DNA from: Nitrospirae bacterium RIFCSPLOWO2_02_FULL_62_14
GTDB lineage: Bacteria; Nitrospirota; Nitrospiria; Nitrospirales; Nitrospiraceae
Reading direction: 5' to 3'
NCBI GenBank assembly: GCA_001805245.1
Contig: MHEU01000076.1
Location: forward strand, 6,549-41,709
DNA: 35,161 nucleotides
This document shows positions 7,599-14,986 of this stretch, one piece after another. Made by a program: the position numbers and the translations under genes. Within the stretch, counting starts at the first letter, position 1; every line of letters starts with the position of its first letter. A model generated the notes under the pieces. That model worked only from the letters and a program-made list of their open reading frames with translations, did not search any database and was not told the DNA's origin.

Positions 7599-8108
7599 AT
7601 GAAACTACCCATCATCACCACCAAGGCCCATCAAGGCAAGTCGTTGGAATTCGATGCCAAGCGCGAAACGATCACGCTGCTGGGGTCCGATGGTCAGACC
7701 TTGGGCACTGTCACCTGGGGGGCGGTCATCGACTACATCACCTTTTCTCAGCAACACGAGCGCTCCAACGAAGCGAGGTTGCAGCCACGCGTGACGCTGA
7801 CGGCGAAGGTGCGCTACGTGGCGCCGGACGGTTCGCAGGTTGAGAGCCGCGCGACGGGTGTGGGGGGCGGCGGGCTCTTCATCGAAAGCACCATGCCGCT
7901 GGCGATCGGGACGGAATTGACGGTATCCTTTTCGTTGCCGGACCGGCAGGGCGAGTGGCTGGATGCGAAGGGCCTCGTCGCGTGGGTCTGTCCGAAGTCC
8001 GATCAGTACACGTTCTTTCCGGGGATGGGCGTCCGCTTCACGGCGGTCACTCCGGACACGCAGTCACGCATGCTCGAGTTTGTGAACTCGCTCAAGAAGT
8101 CCGATTAG
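7599..8108 (+). CDS. PilZ-domain protein, probable c-di-GMP effector
   Basis: Started at ATG 7599 the product has 169 residues; a TTG at 7569 would add ten. The N-terminal 60 residues are a small beta-rich segment. A PilZ domain follows with the c-di-GMP-binding RxxxR motif (RLQPR near 65) and a strand KVRYVAPDG. The usual second motif (D/N-x-S-x-x-G) is here TGVGGGG, so part of the binding signature is degenerate. The C-terminal VRF and LEFVNSL segments fit the family. PilZ proteins couple c-di-GMP to motility or exopolysaccharide output. The gene stands alone and is followed by a long fold-back repeat. Confidence 0.85.
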   Translation: MKLPIITTKAHQGKSLEFDAKRETITLLGSDGQTLGTVTWGAVIDYITFSQQHERSNEARLQPRVTLTAKVRYVAPDGSQVESRATGVGGGGLFIESTMPLAIGTELTVSFSLPDRQGEWLDAKGLVAWVCPKSDQYTFFPGMGVRFTAVTPDTQSRMLEFVNSLKKSD

Positions 8109-8113
8109 GAATA

Positions 8114-8294
8114 GTCCGGATTACCCCTGAACGCTTCTACTGCAACCGCGGATACGCCGCTGCACCGGGCGGGCTCGCCGCTCAGTCGGTCAACGTCCTG
8201 CAGTGAGGACGCCTCCCTCCTTCGCGTCTCCACGCGCCCGTTTCGCATGGCGTCTGCGCGGTTTCGCGACGAACCGCCAGGGGATAATCAGGAC
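8114..8294. repeat. Long inverted-repeat element, copy R1
   Basis: The outer arms are GTCCGGATTACCCCTG (8114-8129) and CAGGGGATAATCAGGAC (8278-8294), complementary with one bulge and one mismatch. Inside them lie conserved sections starting GAACGCTTCT at 8130 and ending TTTCGCGACGAACCG near 8275, shared with copy R2 at 11284-11652. It fills the space between the convergent PilZ and HEAT genes, and its right arm includes the stop codon of the HEAT gene. It is probably a bidirectional fold-back terminator. Confidence 0.8.
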
Positions 8295-9118
8295 CTCTCC
8301 GACTCGATCTGTTCGAGCGCCCACGACGTCCATCTGCGGACCGCAGGGTCCGGATCCCGGGCCGACGCCGACCGAAGGGCCGGAACGACGGTCCGATCGC
8401 CGAATTTCCCCAACCGATAGGCCGCCTCTCCACGGACACCGGCATCCGTGTCTTTCAGCAATCGGTCGCGGATAGCCGGCAGCGAACGAGGGTCCACCAT
8501 CTCGCCAAGGGCCGCTACGGCCCCCTGCCTGACCTGCGCATCGGAATCGCCGAGCGCCTTGATGAGCACATGGTACGCGGAGCCGGCTTCGAGCCATGTC
8601 AGGGCCTGGACCGCCGCGCGACGGGTTTCGACATCGGAATGCGCCAGCCGTTCGGTCAGCAGTTCGACGATGGTCTGCGTGCTGCCCACGGCGCCGAGAG
8701 CCTGAGCGGCGGCCTCCTTGACCGCCGGAGACGGATCGTCCATCCGCTTGGCGAGTTCCAGCCCGGCCTGATCCAGCACATCCTCGCCAAGATTGCCCAG
8801 AGCCCAGGCGCTCATGACACGCACGGCCGGGTCGGCATCATTCAAACTGCGCAGCAAGGCCGCCGCCGTATCCGGTGCGGCGATCTTTCCCAGCGCCTGC
8901 GCAGCGGTGGCGCGCATCTGTGGATCTTGATCTTCAAGAAGCGCGACCAGGTGTGATGTTGCAGCGCCTGGATCGGTGGAGGCCGTGTTCCCGTAGCAGC
9001 CGCTCAGGAGCAACAGGAAGCACAGAACATAGGGTAGACGACCAATGGCGGGAAAGTCGAATCGAAGTGCCGGCCTCCGGCCATGCGGCATATGCCATCG
9101 GCTCGTTGATGCGATCAC
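8288..9118 (-). CDS. HEAT-repeat lipoprotein, coupled to tatA
   Basis: The 276-residue product has an unusually long n-region and a lipobox LLSGC (Cys near 41). Six or so HEAT/PBS-lyase repeats follow, each with an AAQALGKIA-, SAWALGNLG- or AAYRLGKFG-type helix pair, making a compact alpha-solenoid. The GTG start at 9118 overlaps the tatA stop as GTGA, so translation is probably coupled; ATG 9091 is a possible inner start that shortens the n-region. The pairing suggests a lipid-anchored partner for an exported or Tat-related process, but that is inference. The PilZ gene converges on it across the R1 repeat. Confidence 0.85.
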   Translation of the reverse strand: MIASTSRWHMPHGRRPALRFDFPAIGRLPYVLCFLLLLSGCYGNTASTDPGAATSHLVALLEDQDPQMRATAAQALGKIAAPDTAAALLRSLNDADPAVRVMSAWALGNLGEDVLDQAGLELAKRMDDPSPAVKEAAAQALGAVGSTQTIVELLTERLAHSDVETRRAAVQALTWLEAGSAYHVLIKALGDSDAQVRQGAVAALGEMVDPRSLPAIRDRLLKDTDAGVRGEAAYRLGKFGDRTVVPALRSASARDPDPAVRRWTSWALEQIESERS

Positions 9119-9993
9119 GATTGTTTCGGCGGTTCTTCCTGGACGGAGGGCATCTGCTTGGCGTTCTCGACGGTTTGTTCGATCTCTTTCTGGGCTGCGT
9201 CGATTTCGGCCTGGATGGTCCGCATCTGCGGATCCACCGTCGAGCGGACATCGTTGACGGCATTGCGGAACGTCCGGAGCGCGTCGCCGAGTCCTTCGCC
9301 GAGGCCCTGCATGTCGGACGACGTCGGCGATTGCCCCTGCTGCGCGGCCTTGGCCTTGAGCGCCGCCTGCTGCGCCTGGACCCTGGCAACGGCGTCTTTG
9401 TTCACGATGGCTGACGGCCGCTTGGCATTGGGTTTGGCCTGGGCCGAGGGCGGCAGGGGCGGGTACTGTGCGCGCATCGTCGGGGACGGAGTCGCCGCGC
9501 GCTGCTCCATCGTCGGCGGCTGATAATTGGGATAGCTCTGGGTTTGTGCCGGCGGTGCCGTCTGAGCAGTCGCAGGTGCCGGAGGTGGAGTCTGCTTCGG
9601 TTGATAGGCCTGCGGTGCGGCTGAGGCCATGAGTGCCGCCGTCGTCCCTGGCGTGGCTTCCGAGCCGGGCTGATACGCTGCCAGAACCATGCGGCCACCC
9701 GGTGCAACGGCAGCCGGTGCCGGTGTTGCGGTGGCGGGCGCCGAAGCCTGTGGCGGAGACGCCTGCGCTCCCTGTGCCTGCTGAACCACGTGCGCGTCTT
9801 CAATGGGCGGCGTGGCGCCCGCCGTTGGGACGTTCGGATCGAGCGGCGGCGGCTCCTCGTGGACCGCCTTCTTGAACCCCTTCAGCGCCTTGCCGACACC
9901 TTCACCCAACGCGGGCAGGCGGCTGGATCCGAACAAAATCAGTATGATCACCAGGATGATGACCAACTCTGAGAAGCCCATTGTTCCGAACAT
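9115..9993 (-). CDS. tatA: TatA/TatB-type twin-arginine translocase subunit with long tail
   Basis: Residues 1-22 form the short membrane helix (MGFSELVIILVIILILF), followed by the FG hinge and an amphipathic helix (LPALGEGVGKALKGFKKAV, 26-44), the TatA hallmark. Usual TatA proteins are 60-100 residues; this one has 292. Residues 50-215 are Pro/Ala/Gln/Thr-rich and low in complexity. Near 228-246 a second amphipathic segment, GLGEGLGDALRTFRNAV, mirrors the first, and it is followed by a helix rich in Glu/Gln to the end. No tatC lies in the window. The stop overlaps the GTG of the downstream lipoprotein gene. Confidence 0.85.
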   Translation of the reverse strand: MFGTMGFSELVIILVIILILFGSSRLPALGEGVGKALKGFKKAVHEEPPPLDPNVPTAGATPPIEDAHVVQQAQGAQASPPQASAPATATPAPAAVAPGGRMVLAAYQPGSEATPGTTAALMASAAPQAYQPKQTPPPAPATAQTAPPAQTQSYPNYQPPTMEQRAATPSPTMRAQYPPLPPSAQAKPNAKRPSAIVNKDAVARVQAQQAALKAKAAQQGQSPTSSDMQGLGEGLGDALRTFRNAVNDVRSTVDPQMRTIQAEIDAAQKEIEQTVENAKQMPSVQEEPPKQS

Positions 9994-10028
9994 GTAATGA
10001 TGCTATCGGTGGCAGGCGAAAGAAGTCA

Positions 10029-10049
10029 AGGAAAAGGCCGGTGTGGCCT
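10029..10049 (-). terminator. Terminator of the M24 peptidase gene
   Basis: On the minus strand AGGCC-ACACC-GGCCT is followed by TTTCCTT. The stem starts within the stop codon of the peptidase gene. The stem is short but the position and T-rich tail are right. Confidence 0.6.
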
Positions 10050-11244
10050 ATGACAGGATCGGCACGAGTTCCGTCTGCACCGGCTGGCCGAAGACGTGGG
10101 CCTCGCGGTCGGATAGGTAGACGTCGAGCTCGCTCCGGATGCCGAATTCGCGGGGCAGGTAGATGCCGGGCTCGATGGAGAAGCAGGTGCGGGGCATGAG
10201 GCGGCGGTTGTCTTTGGTTTCGAAGCTGTCGATATTTGCTCCGTTGCCATGGACCTCTTCGCCGATCGAATGGCCGGTGCGGTGCACGAAACGTTCGCTA
10301 TAGCCGGCCTTCCGGATCACGGAGCGGCAAACTTCGTCCACTTCCCATCCGCAGGGAAAACGGCCCGATGAAACCTGCGCGCGGACGAAATTGAGTGCCG
10401 CGTCCCGCGCGTCACGAACAATGGTGAAGATTTCGCGCTGACGTGCCGGAATCTCGTTCCCGACAAATCCGGTCCAGGTGATGTCGGCATAGACGCTGCC
10501 CGCCTTGGGCTGCTTGGCCCACAGATCAATCAGGACCAGATCGCCATTTTTGATCCTCGCCGACCCCTTGGGAGCCGGCCCGTAATGGGGATCGGCGCTG
10601 TGGGCGTTCACGGCGGCGATGGGGGGCGTGGCCGTGATGAGTTTGTGCGCATGGATGCGCGAGAGGATGAACTGCTGCAGGTCGTACTCGGTCAGCTTCT
10701 TGCGGGCGGCGATCCGCCGGCGCACGTGCGCAAAGGCTTCATCCACGATACGGCGGAGCTTTTTCGCCGCGTATTTGTGCGAGGCCAGTTGGCGGTCGTC
10801 CCAGACCGCTTCGAAGCGTTGGACCAGATCGGCCGAGCTGACGACCTCGATGCCGAAGCCGCGGATCAGCTCAACGGTGCCGGCGTCCACACGCGAGATA
10901 TAGGGCACGGCGTTCATCGGCGAGTATTGCATGGCGACGTGGGTCACGTTCCGCAAGAGACGCCGGAGTTGCGCCTGCTGCTCCTCACAGCCTGCATAGA
11001 GCCGGGTCTCGCCGGGCAATCCATCCAGCACGTGCGGTTCGATGGCATGCATCAACTTGACGGCCGAGCCTCGCGAGGGAATCCAATAGTACCAGCGGCG
11101 CGTGACGTGACGGGTCGGATCGAGCTGCAGCACGCGGTAGGCGAGCGGATCGCTCACACGAAAATCGTAAAACAGCCAGCCGTCGAGGCCTGCGGTTTCG
11201 CTGACCGCCCGCTGGATTTCTGCAATGCGCTCAGACTGACTCAT
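10048..11244 (-). CDS. M24-family metallopeptidase (Xaa-Pro aminopeptidase-like)
   Basis: The 398-residue product has an N-terminal creatinase-type domain (1-165) and a pita-bread catalytic domain (170-398). The five metal ligands can be placed: Asp in LIDLWAK, Asp in YADITW, His in HRTGHSIG, Glu in FSIEPGIY and Glu in IRSELDVY. Such enzymes use two metal ions to release an N-terminal residue preceding proline, or act on related substrates. The first Asp context (IDLWAK rather than the common D-x-G) is slightly unusual. No signal peptide is seen, so it is cytoplasmic. It is a single gene, divergent from 11705. Confidence 0.88.
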   Translation of the reverse strand: MSQSERIAEIQRAVSETAGLDGWLFYDFRVSDPLAYRVLQLDPTRHVTRRWYYWIPSRGSAVKLMHAIEPHVLDGLPGETRLYAGCEEQQAQLRRLLRNVTHVAMQYSPMNAVPYISRVDAGTVELIRGFGIEVVSSADLVQRFEAVWDDRQLASHKYAAKKLRRIVDEAFAHVRRRIAARKKLTEYDLQQFILSRIHAHKLITATPPIAAVNAHSADPHYGPAPKGSARIKNGDLVLIDLWAKQPKAGSVYADITWTGFVGNEIPARQREIFTIVRDARDAALNFVRAQVSSGRFPCGWEVDEVCRSVIRKAGYSERFVHRTGHSIGEEVHGNGANIDSFETKDNRRLMPRTCFSIEPGIYLPREFGIRSELDVYLSDREAHVFGQPVQTELVPILS

Positions 11245-11283
11245 GACCGCATCTTAATCATGCCCGAAGGAGCCGTCAATTGA

Positions 11284-11652
11284 GCCCGCATGATTCATGA
11301 ACGCTTCTGCTGCAATCGCGGATTCGCCGCTGCGACCAGCCGCATGGGTCCTTCGGCATCTAAGCCTACTGGAGGCAAGGTGCCTCTCCGACGCGATCTG
11401 ACCGAACGCGCCGCCAGGCGTCGACGCAGGCGCGGCGGCTCAAGCGAAGCTGGGTATGGCGGGCTCGCTCTCGCGGCCTCAACGTACTGTTTGGGGACTG
11501 GCTCCGTCGTCCTCGACGGTGCCTGTCCCGGTTCGGACGGGGACAGACACCACGCGCAGACGTGGGGAAGGGTGTCAGTCCCCAGGCTCCACGCGCCCGT
11601 CTCGCCACGCGACTGCGCGATTTCGCGACGAACCGTCATGAATCATGCGGGC
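11284..11652. repeat. Long inverted-repeat element, copy R2, with nested repeat
   Basis: The outer arms GCCCGCATGATTCATGA (11284-11300) and TCATGAATCATGCGGGC (11636-11652) are perfectly complementary over 17 bp. Inner sections (GAACGCTTCT from 11301; TTTCGCGACGAACCG to 11635) match R1. The middle is longer than in R1 and holds a copy of the 100-bp clpP-clpX repeat (11357-11456, ending TCAAGCGAAGCTGGGTA) and a GGGGACAG hairpin. The element lies between divergent genes, so it may also carry promoters. Confidence 0.82.
11518..11551. repeat. REP-like GGGGACAG hairpin inside R2
   Basis: GGTGCCTGTCCC and GGGGACAGACACC form a stem of about 11 bp with one mismatch. The GGGGACAG/CTGTCCCC core also appears at 25515-25547. 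From memory such hairpins accompany REP-associated Y1 transposases in other bacteria; no such transposase is in this window. Confidence 0.55.
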
Positions 11653-11704
11653 TGGCGACGCCACAGACAAACTTTCCGCGCCATGCTACAATCCGGTCAC
11701 CGGT

Positions 11705-12166
11705 ATGGCCTCATCTCCCCAGACCGCTCCTGAAGTTCCCCAATACCGCATCACGTTCTTTTACGGCCCTGAGCCGGTGGAGCATCGCCCTGGTCTCCTT
11801 TGTTGCACCTTCAATGTCAAAAAGCGAAGCTGGAAAGGCGGCGTGCAGATTGCCGTCGAGGTGGAGGAGCGCCAGGTCGCACGCGCACGGGACACCGTCG
11901 GGTTCGAGGCATGGCTGACGCGATTGCTGTCGACGCTGCCCGATGCCGAACGATCGGATTATGAGAGCCGAGCGTGCGATCTCTTCGTGCAGCACCTCTG
12001 CGCGCTCAAGTTGGATCTGGCGATCGAAGCAGGGGTGCAGCAGGAAAACAGCCGCGTGTCTGCCGAGGCGTTCATGAAGGAACTTGATGCGGCGGTGCCG
12101 AAACACAAAGGCCGGTTGTTCGCGAGCATTCTGGCCGAGTTGGACCTGGCTGGATATGCGGGCTAG
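11705..12166 (+). CDS. Conserved-looking hypothetical protein, 153 aa
   Basis: I do not recognise this family. Started at ATG 11705 the product is soluble, without signal or membrane segment. Residues 15-55 are predicted beta-strands (YRITFFYGPEP, GLLCCTFNVKKRSW, GGVQIAVEVEE); the remainder is helical and acidic, with Cys at 36-37, 98 and 104 or nearby. The composition is typical of a real gene. It lies downstream of the R2 repeat and divergent from the M24 peptidase. A frame extension to 11645 exists but has a repeat-derived sequence. Confidence 0.7.
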   Translation: MASSPQTAPEVPQYRITFFYGPEPVEHRPGLLCCTFNVKKRSWKGGVQIAVEVEERQVARARDTVGFEAWLTRLLSTLPDAERSDYESRACDLFVQHLCALKLDLAIEAGVQQENSRVSAEAFMKELDAAVPKHKGRLFASILAELDLAGYAG

Positions 12167-12247
12167 GCAGTAGCTCGTGAATTTGCTATAAACACAGAGC
12201 GGCGAGCATGTGAATCGGTTCATGCTGCCAACCAAGGAGGAAAACCA

Positions 12248-12685
12248 GTGCGAAATCTGTTTACCAAAACTTTGGCGGTCGTGGTGATCGTGGCATTCTG
12301 CAGCCTGACCATCGTTCCGACAGGATGGGCGGAAGAACGATCCGACGAGGAGACTGAGAGCACGCCGACGCAGTACGGTCTGGGCGTCGCCAGCGTCTTT
12401 ACCTCGCTTCCATATAGCATCGGGAAGTTTGTCTTTGCGACCATGGGCGGCATCTTCGGCGGGTTCACCTACGTGTTCAGCGCCGGCAACCAGAAAGCGG
12501 CCAACGCCGTCTGGGACACCAGCATGCGCGGGACCTACGTGATATCACCCCGGCATTTGAAGGGCGAGGAGCCCATCCGTTTCTTCGGGGTCCCGCCGCG
12601 TCGCGATGAAGCGCCGGCGGAATCTAGCATGCCGGAACCTGCGCCTGCCCCAGCGCCCCCGATTCCTGCCCCAGCTACACCGTAA
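12248..12685 (+). CDS. Small exported or membrane-attached hypothetical protein, 145 aa
   Basis: A GTG start at 12248 follows a strong AAGGAGG. Residues 1-28 are a signal peptide ending near GWAEE. A conserved-looking core follows (YGLGVASVFTSLPYSIGKF, FATMGGIFGGFTYVF), hydrophobic and glycine-rich with GxxxG spacing, which could be a membrane hairpin. It then has NAVWDTSMRGTYVISP and a Pro/Ala/Glu-rich tail. I recognise no function. The stop overlaps the next start by one base (TAATG), so it is translationally linked to the PuuD-like gene. Confidence 0.75.
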   Translation: MRNLFTKTLAVVVIVAFCSLTIVPTGWAEERSDEETESTPTQYGLGVASVFTSLPYSIGKFVFATMGGIFGGFTYVFSAGNQKAANAVWDTSMRGTYVISPRHLKGEEPIRFFGVPPRRDEAPAESSMPEPAPAPAPPIPAPATP

Positions 12686-13422
12686 TGAAGCCTCTCATCG
12701 GCGTGACGCCGGATTTCAACGCGGGCGACCGCAAGGAATGGGGTGGCCGGGAGGCCACCTTCTTCCTGCGGGCCAGGTATGTGCGCGCGATTGAAGATCT
12801 GGGCGGCGTGCCGGTGATTCTGCCGTTGGCGGAAGACCGTGCCGACCGGCGGCGCCTGCTGGAGAAGATAGACGGCCTGCTGCTGACCGGCAGCGGACCG
12901 GATCTCGCTCCGTCGCTCTACGGCGAGCGCCAGCGGTACAAGTTTCGTGTCATGAGCCGCCGCCGGGCGGATTTCGAGCTGGACGTGGCGCGGATGGCTG
13001 CGGCGTCCAAACTGCCGGTGCTCGGCATTTGCGGCGGCATGCAGGCGATGAACGTGGCGTTCGGCGGAAATTTGATCCAGGATATTGCATCACAAGTCGA
13101 CGAGCCGCTGCCGCACCAGCAAAAGGCATCGGCCACGAAATTGTCGCACGCGGTGGATGTCGCGCCGACAAGTCTGTTGCGGCGCATTCTGGGGCAGGCT
13201 CGCATTCGCGTGAACAGTTCGCATCACCAGTCGGTCAAGCGGGTGGCGCCGTCGCTGGTGGCGAGCGCGGTCGCCTCCGACGGCATCATTGAAGCGATCG
13301 AATCTCCGAAGCACCGGTTCCTGCTCGGCGTGCAATGGCACCCCGAGTTTCTCTACGACCGCCATGCCATCCACAGAAAATTATTTCAGGCTCTTCTGAA
13401 AGCGGCACGCGGGCGTGCGTAA
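12685..13422 (+). CDS. PuuD-like class I glutamine-amidotransferase-type hydrolase
   Basis: The 245-residue product matches the peptidase C26 / gamma-glutamyl-GABA hydrolase group. It begins PLIGVTPDF, has the nucleophile Cys116 in GICGGMQAMNV, the segment TGSGPDLAPSLYG near 69-80, and the catalytic His219 and Glu221 in VQWHPEF. These enzymes hydrolyse gamma-glutamyl bonds, as in putrescine breakdown, but other substrates are possible. It starts one base inside the previous stop codon. It is followed by an opposed ATGAGT-word repeat and then an amino-acid permease, which fits amino-compound uptake or use. Confidence 0.88.
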   Translation: MKPLIGVTPDFNAGDRKEWGGREATFFLRARYVRAIEDLGGVPVILPLAEDRADRRRLLEKIDGLLLTGSGPDLAPSLYGERQRYKFRVMSRRRADFELDVARMAAASKLPVLGICGGMQAMNVAFGGNLIQDIASQVDEPLPHQQKASATKLSHAVDVAPTSLLRRILGQARIRVNSSHHQSVKRVAPSLVASAVASDGIIEAIESPKHRFLLGVQWHPEFLYDRHAIHRKLFQALLKAARGRA

Positions 13423-13425
13423 CCA

Positions 13426-13500
13426 GTGATGAGTCATGAGTAATGGGTAGAGGACTCAGCGCCCGCGCCACTCATCACTCGTCACCCATCACTCATCACG
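13426..13500. repeat. ATGAGT-word opposed repeat
   Basis: The left half is AGTGATGAGTCATGAGTAAT followed by GGGT. The right half is CACTCATCACTCGTCACCC then ATCACTCATCAC. Words of 7-8 bp are iterated within each half, and the halves are complementary. It begins within a few bases of the PuuD-like stop and ends at the permease start, so it fills the whole gap. Confidence 0.75.
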
Positions 13501-13504
13501 GGTT

Positions 13505-14920
13505 GTGTCCGTGCTGAAATCCCTGTTTCGCACCAAGTCTGTCGAGCAGATTCTCGAGGACAGCAATCATCCTGACCATCGTCTGAAGAAAACGCTCACC
13601 GCCTGGGACCTCACGATGCTGGGTATCGGCGCGATCATCGGCACCGGCATCTTCGTGCTGATCGGCACGGCGATCGTCGGGGACGCGCACCGGCCCGGCG
13701 CCGGGCCCGGCATCATCCTGTCGTTCGTGTTGTCGGGGATCACCTGCGCGCTGGCGGCACTCTGCTACGCCGAATTCTCGACCATGATTCCCGCCGCCGG
13801 CAGCGCGTATACCTATTCGTATGCGACGCTCGGCGAGTTTCTCGCCTGGCTCACGGGCTGGAATCTGATTCTGGAGTACGGCGTCGCCTGCGTCGTCGTG
13901 TCGATCGGCTGGTCCGGGTATTTCAACAACATTCTGAAAACGATCGGGATCGAGCTGCCGATATGGGCCACGCAGGCGCCCTATGCGGGCGGGGTGGCGA
14001 ATTTTCCTGCGGCGATCATCGTGCTGCTGGTGACGATCATTTTGGTGATCGGCGTCAAGGAAAGCGCGCAGGCGACCGGCCTGATCGTGGCGGTGAAGCT
14101 GGCCGCGATTCTCCTGTTCCTTGCCGTCGGTTTTTCGTCGGTGGACCCGGCCAACTGGACGCCGTTCATGCCCTACGGCTTCCAGGGCGTCGGCGCGGCC
14201 GCCGCCATCGTCTTTTTCGCCTACATCGGATTCGACGCCGTCTCGACGACAGCGGAGGAAGCGCGCAATCCGCAGCGGGATCTGCCGATCGGCATCATCG
14301 CCTCGCTTGCAGTCTGCACGGTGCTCTATGTGGCGGTGGCTGCCGTCCTCACCGGCATGGTGCCCTATACCAAAATCGACGTTCATGCGCCGGTTGCGGA
14401 AGCCATGCGCATGGCCGGCTTCAAGTGGGGCGCGGCGATCGTGGCCGCCGGCGCCCTGGCCGGGATCACGAGCGTGCTGGTCGTCATGATGATCGGACAG
14501 ATCCGCGTGTTCTTCGCCATGTCCCGCGACGGCCTGGTGGGGCCGTGGCTGGCCAAGGTGCATCCGCGCTTCGGCACGCCGCACCGGGCCACGATACTCA
14601 CCGGGATCTGCATCGCGATCATGGCGGCGCTGGTCCCCATCGGCGAAGCGGCGGACATGACCAACATCGGGACGCTCTTCGCCTTCGTGCTGGTCTGCGG
14701 CGGCGTCATCATCCTCCGGCGGACCAGGCCCGAGTTGCACCGCGCCTTTCGCGTCCCCCTCATGCCGGCCATACCTATACTGGCCATGGCGGCCTGCCTC
14801 GGCCTGATGGCGTTCCTGCCGTTCGTGACGTGGATCAGGTTTGTGGTCTGGACTGCGGTGGGGATCGCCGTCTACTTCGGCTACGGCGTCAAGCACAGCC
14901 GTCTGGCGCAGCAACGATGA
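13505..14920 (+). CDS. APC-superfamily amino-acid permease
   Basis: The 471-residue product has about 12 hydrophobic helices and the APC signature GIGAIIGTGIFVLIG in helix 1 (near 38-52), the unwound substrate site. Helix 3 has the E-F-S-T-M-I-P-A-A-G-S-A-Y-T-Y segment typical of the cationic amino acid transporter (CAT/YfnA) group. The conserved EEARNPQRDLPIGI loop precedes helix 7. It probably imports an amino acid with a proton. The start is uncertain: GTG 13505 or GTG 13511, both directly after the opposed repeat and with no clear Shine-Dalgarno sequence. The cyclase gene converges on it. Confidence 0.9.
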   Translation: MSVLKSLFRTKSVEQILEDSNHPDHRLKKTLTAWDLTMLGIGAIIGTGIFVLIGTAIVGDAHRPGAGPGIILSFVLSGITCALAALCYAEFSTMIPAAGSAYTYSYATLGEFLAWLTGWNLILEYGVACVVVSIGWSGYFNNILKTIGIELPIWATQAPYAGGVANFPAAIIVLLVTIILVIGVKESAQATGLIVAVKLAAILLFLAVGFSSVDPANWTPFMPYGFQGVGAAAAIVFFAYIGFDAVSTTAEEARNPQRDLPIGIIASLAVCTVLYVAVAAVLTGMVPYTKIDVHAPVAEAMRMAGFKWGAAIVAAGALAGITSVLVVMMIGQIRVFFAMSRDGLVGPWLAKVHPRFGTPHRATILTGICIAIMAALVPIGEAADMTNIGTLFAFVLVCGGVIILRRTRPELHRAFRVPLMPAIPILAMAACLGLMAFLPFVTWIRFVVWTAVGIAVYFGYGVKHSRLAQQR

Positions 14921-14986
14921 GAGCGGGACCGGCGGGAAAGGTTCGAAAAGCGGAAAGGTGGGATGCGCCTGAAACGTTGAAGCGTG

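Noticed and set aside
13496-14914. Long minus-strand frame opposite the amino-acid permease
   Set aside because: It is an antisense shadow of a clear 12-helix permease; the composition (Arg, His, Asp, Gly) is typical of reversed GC-rich coding DNA.
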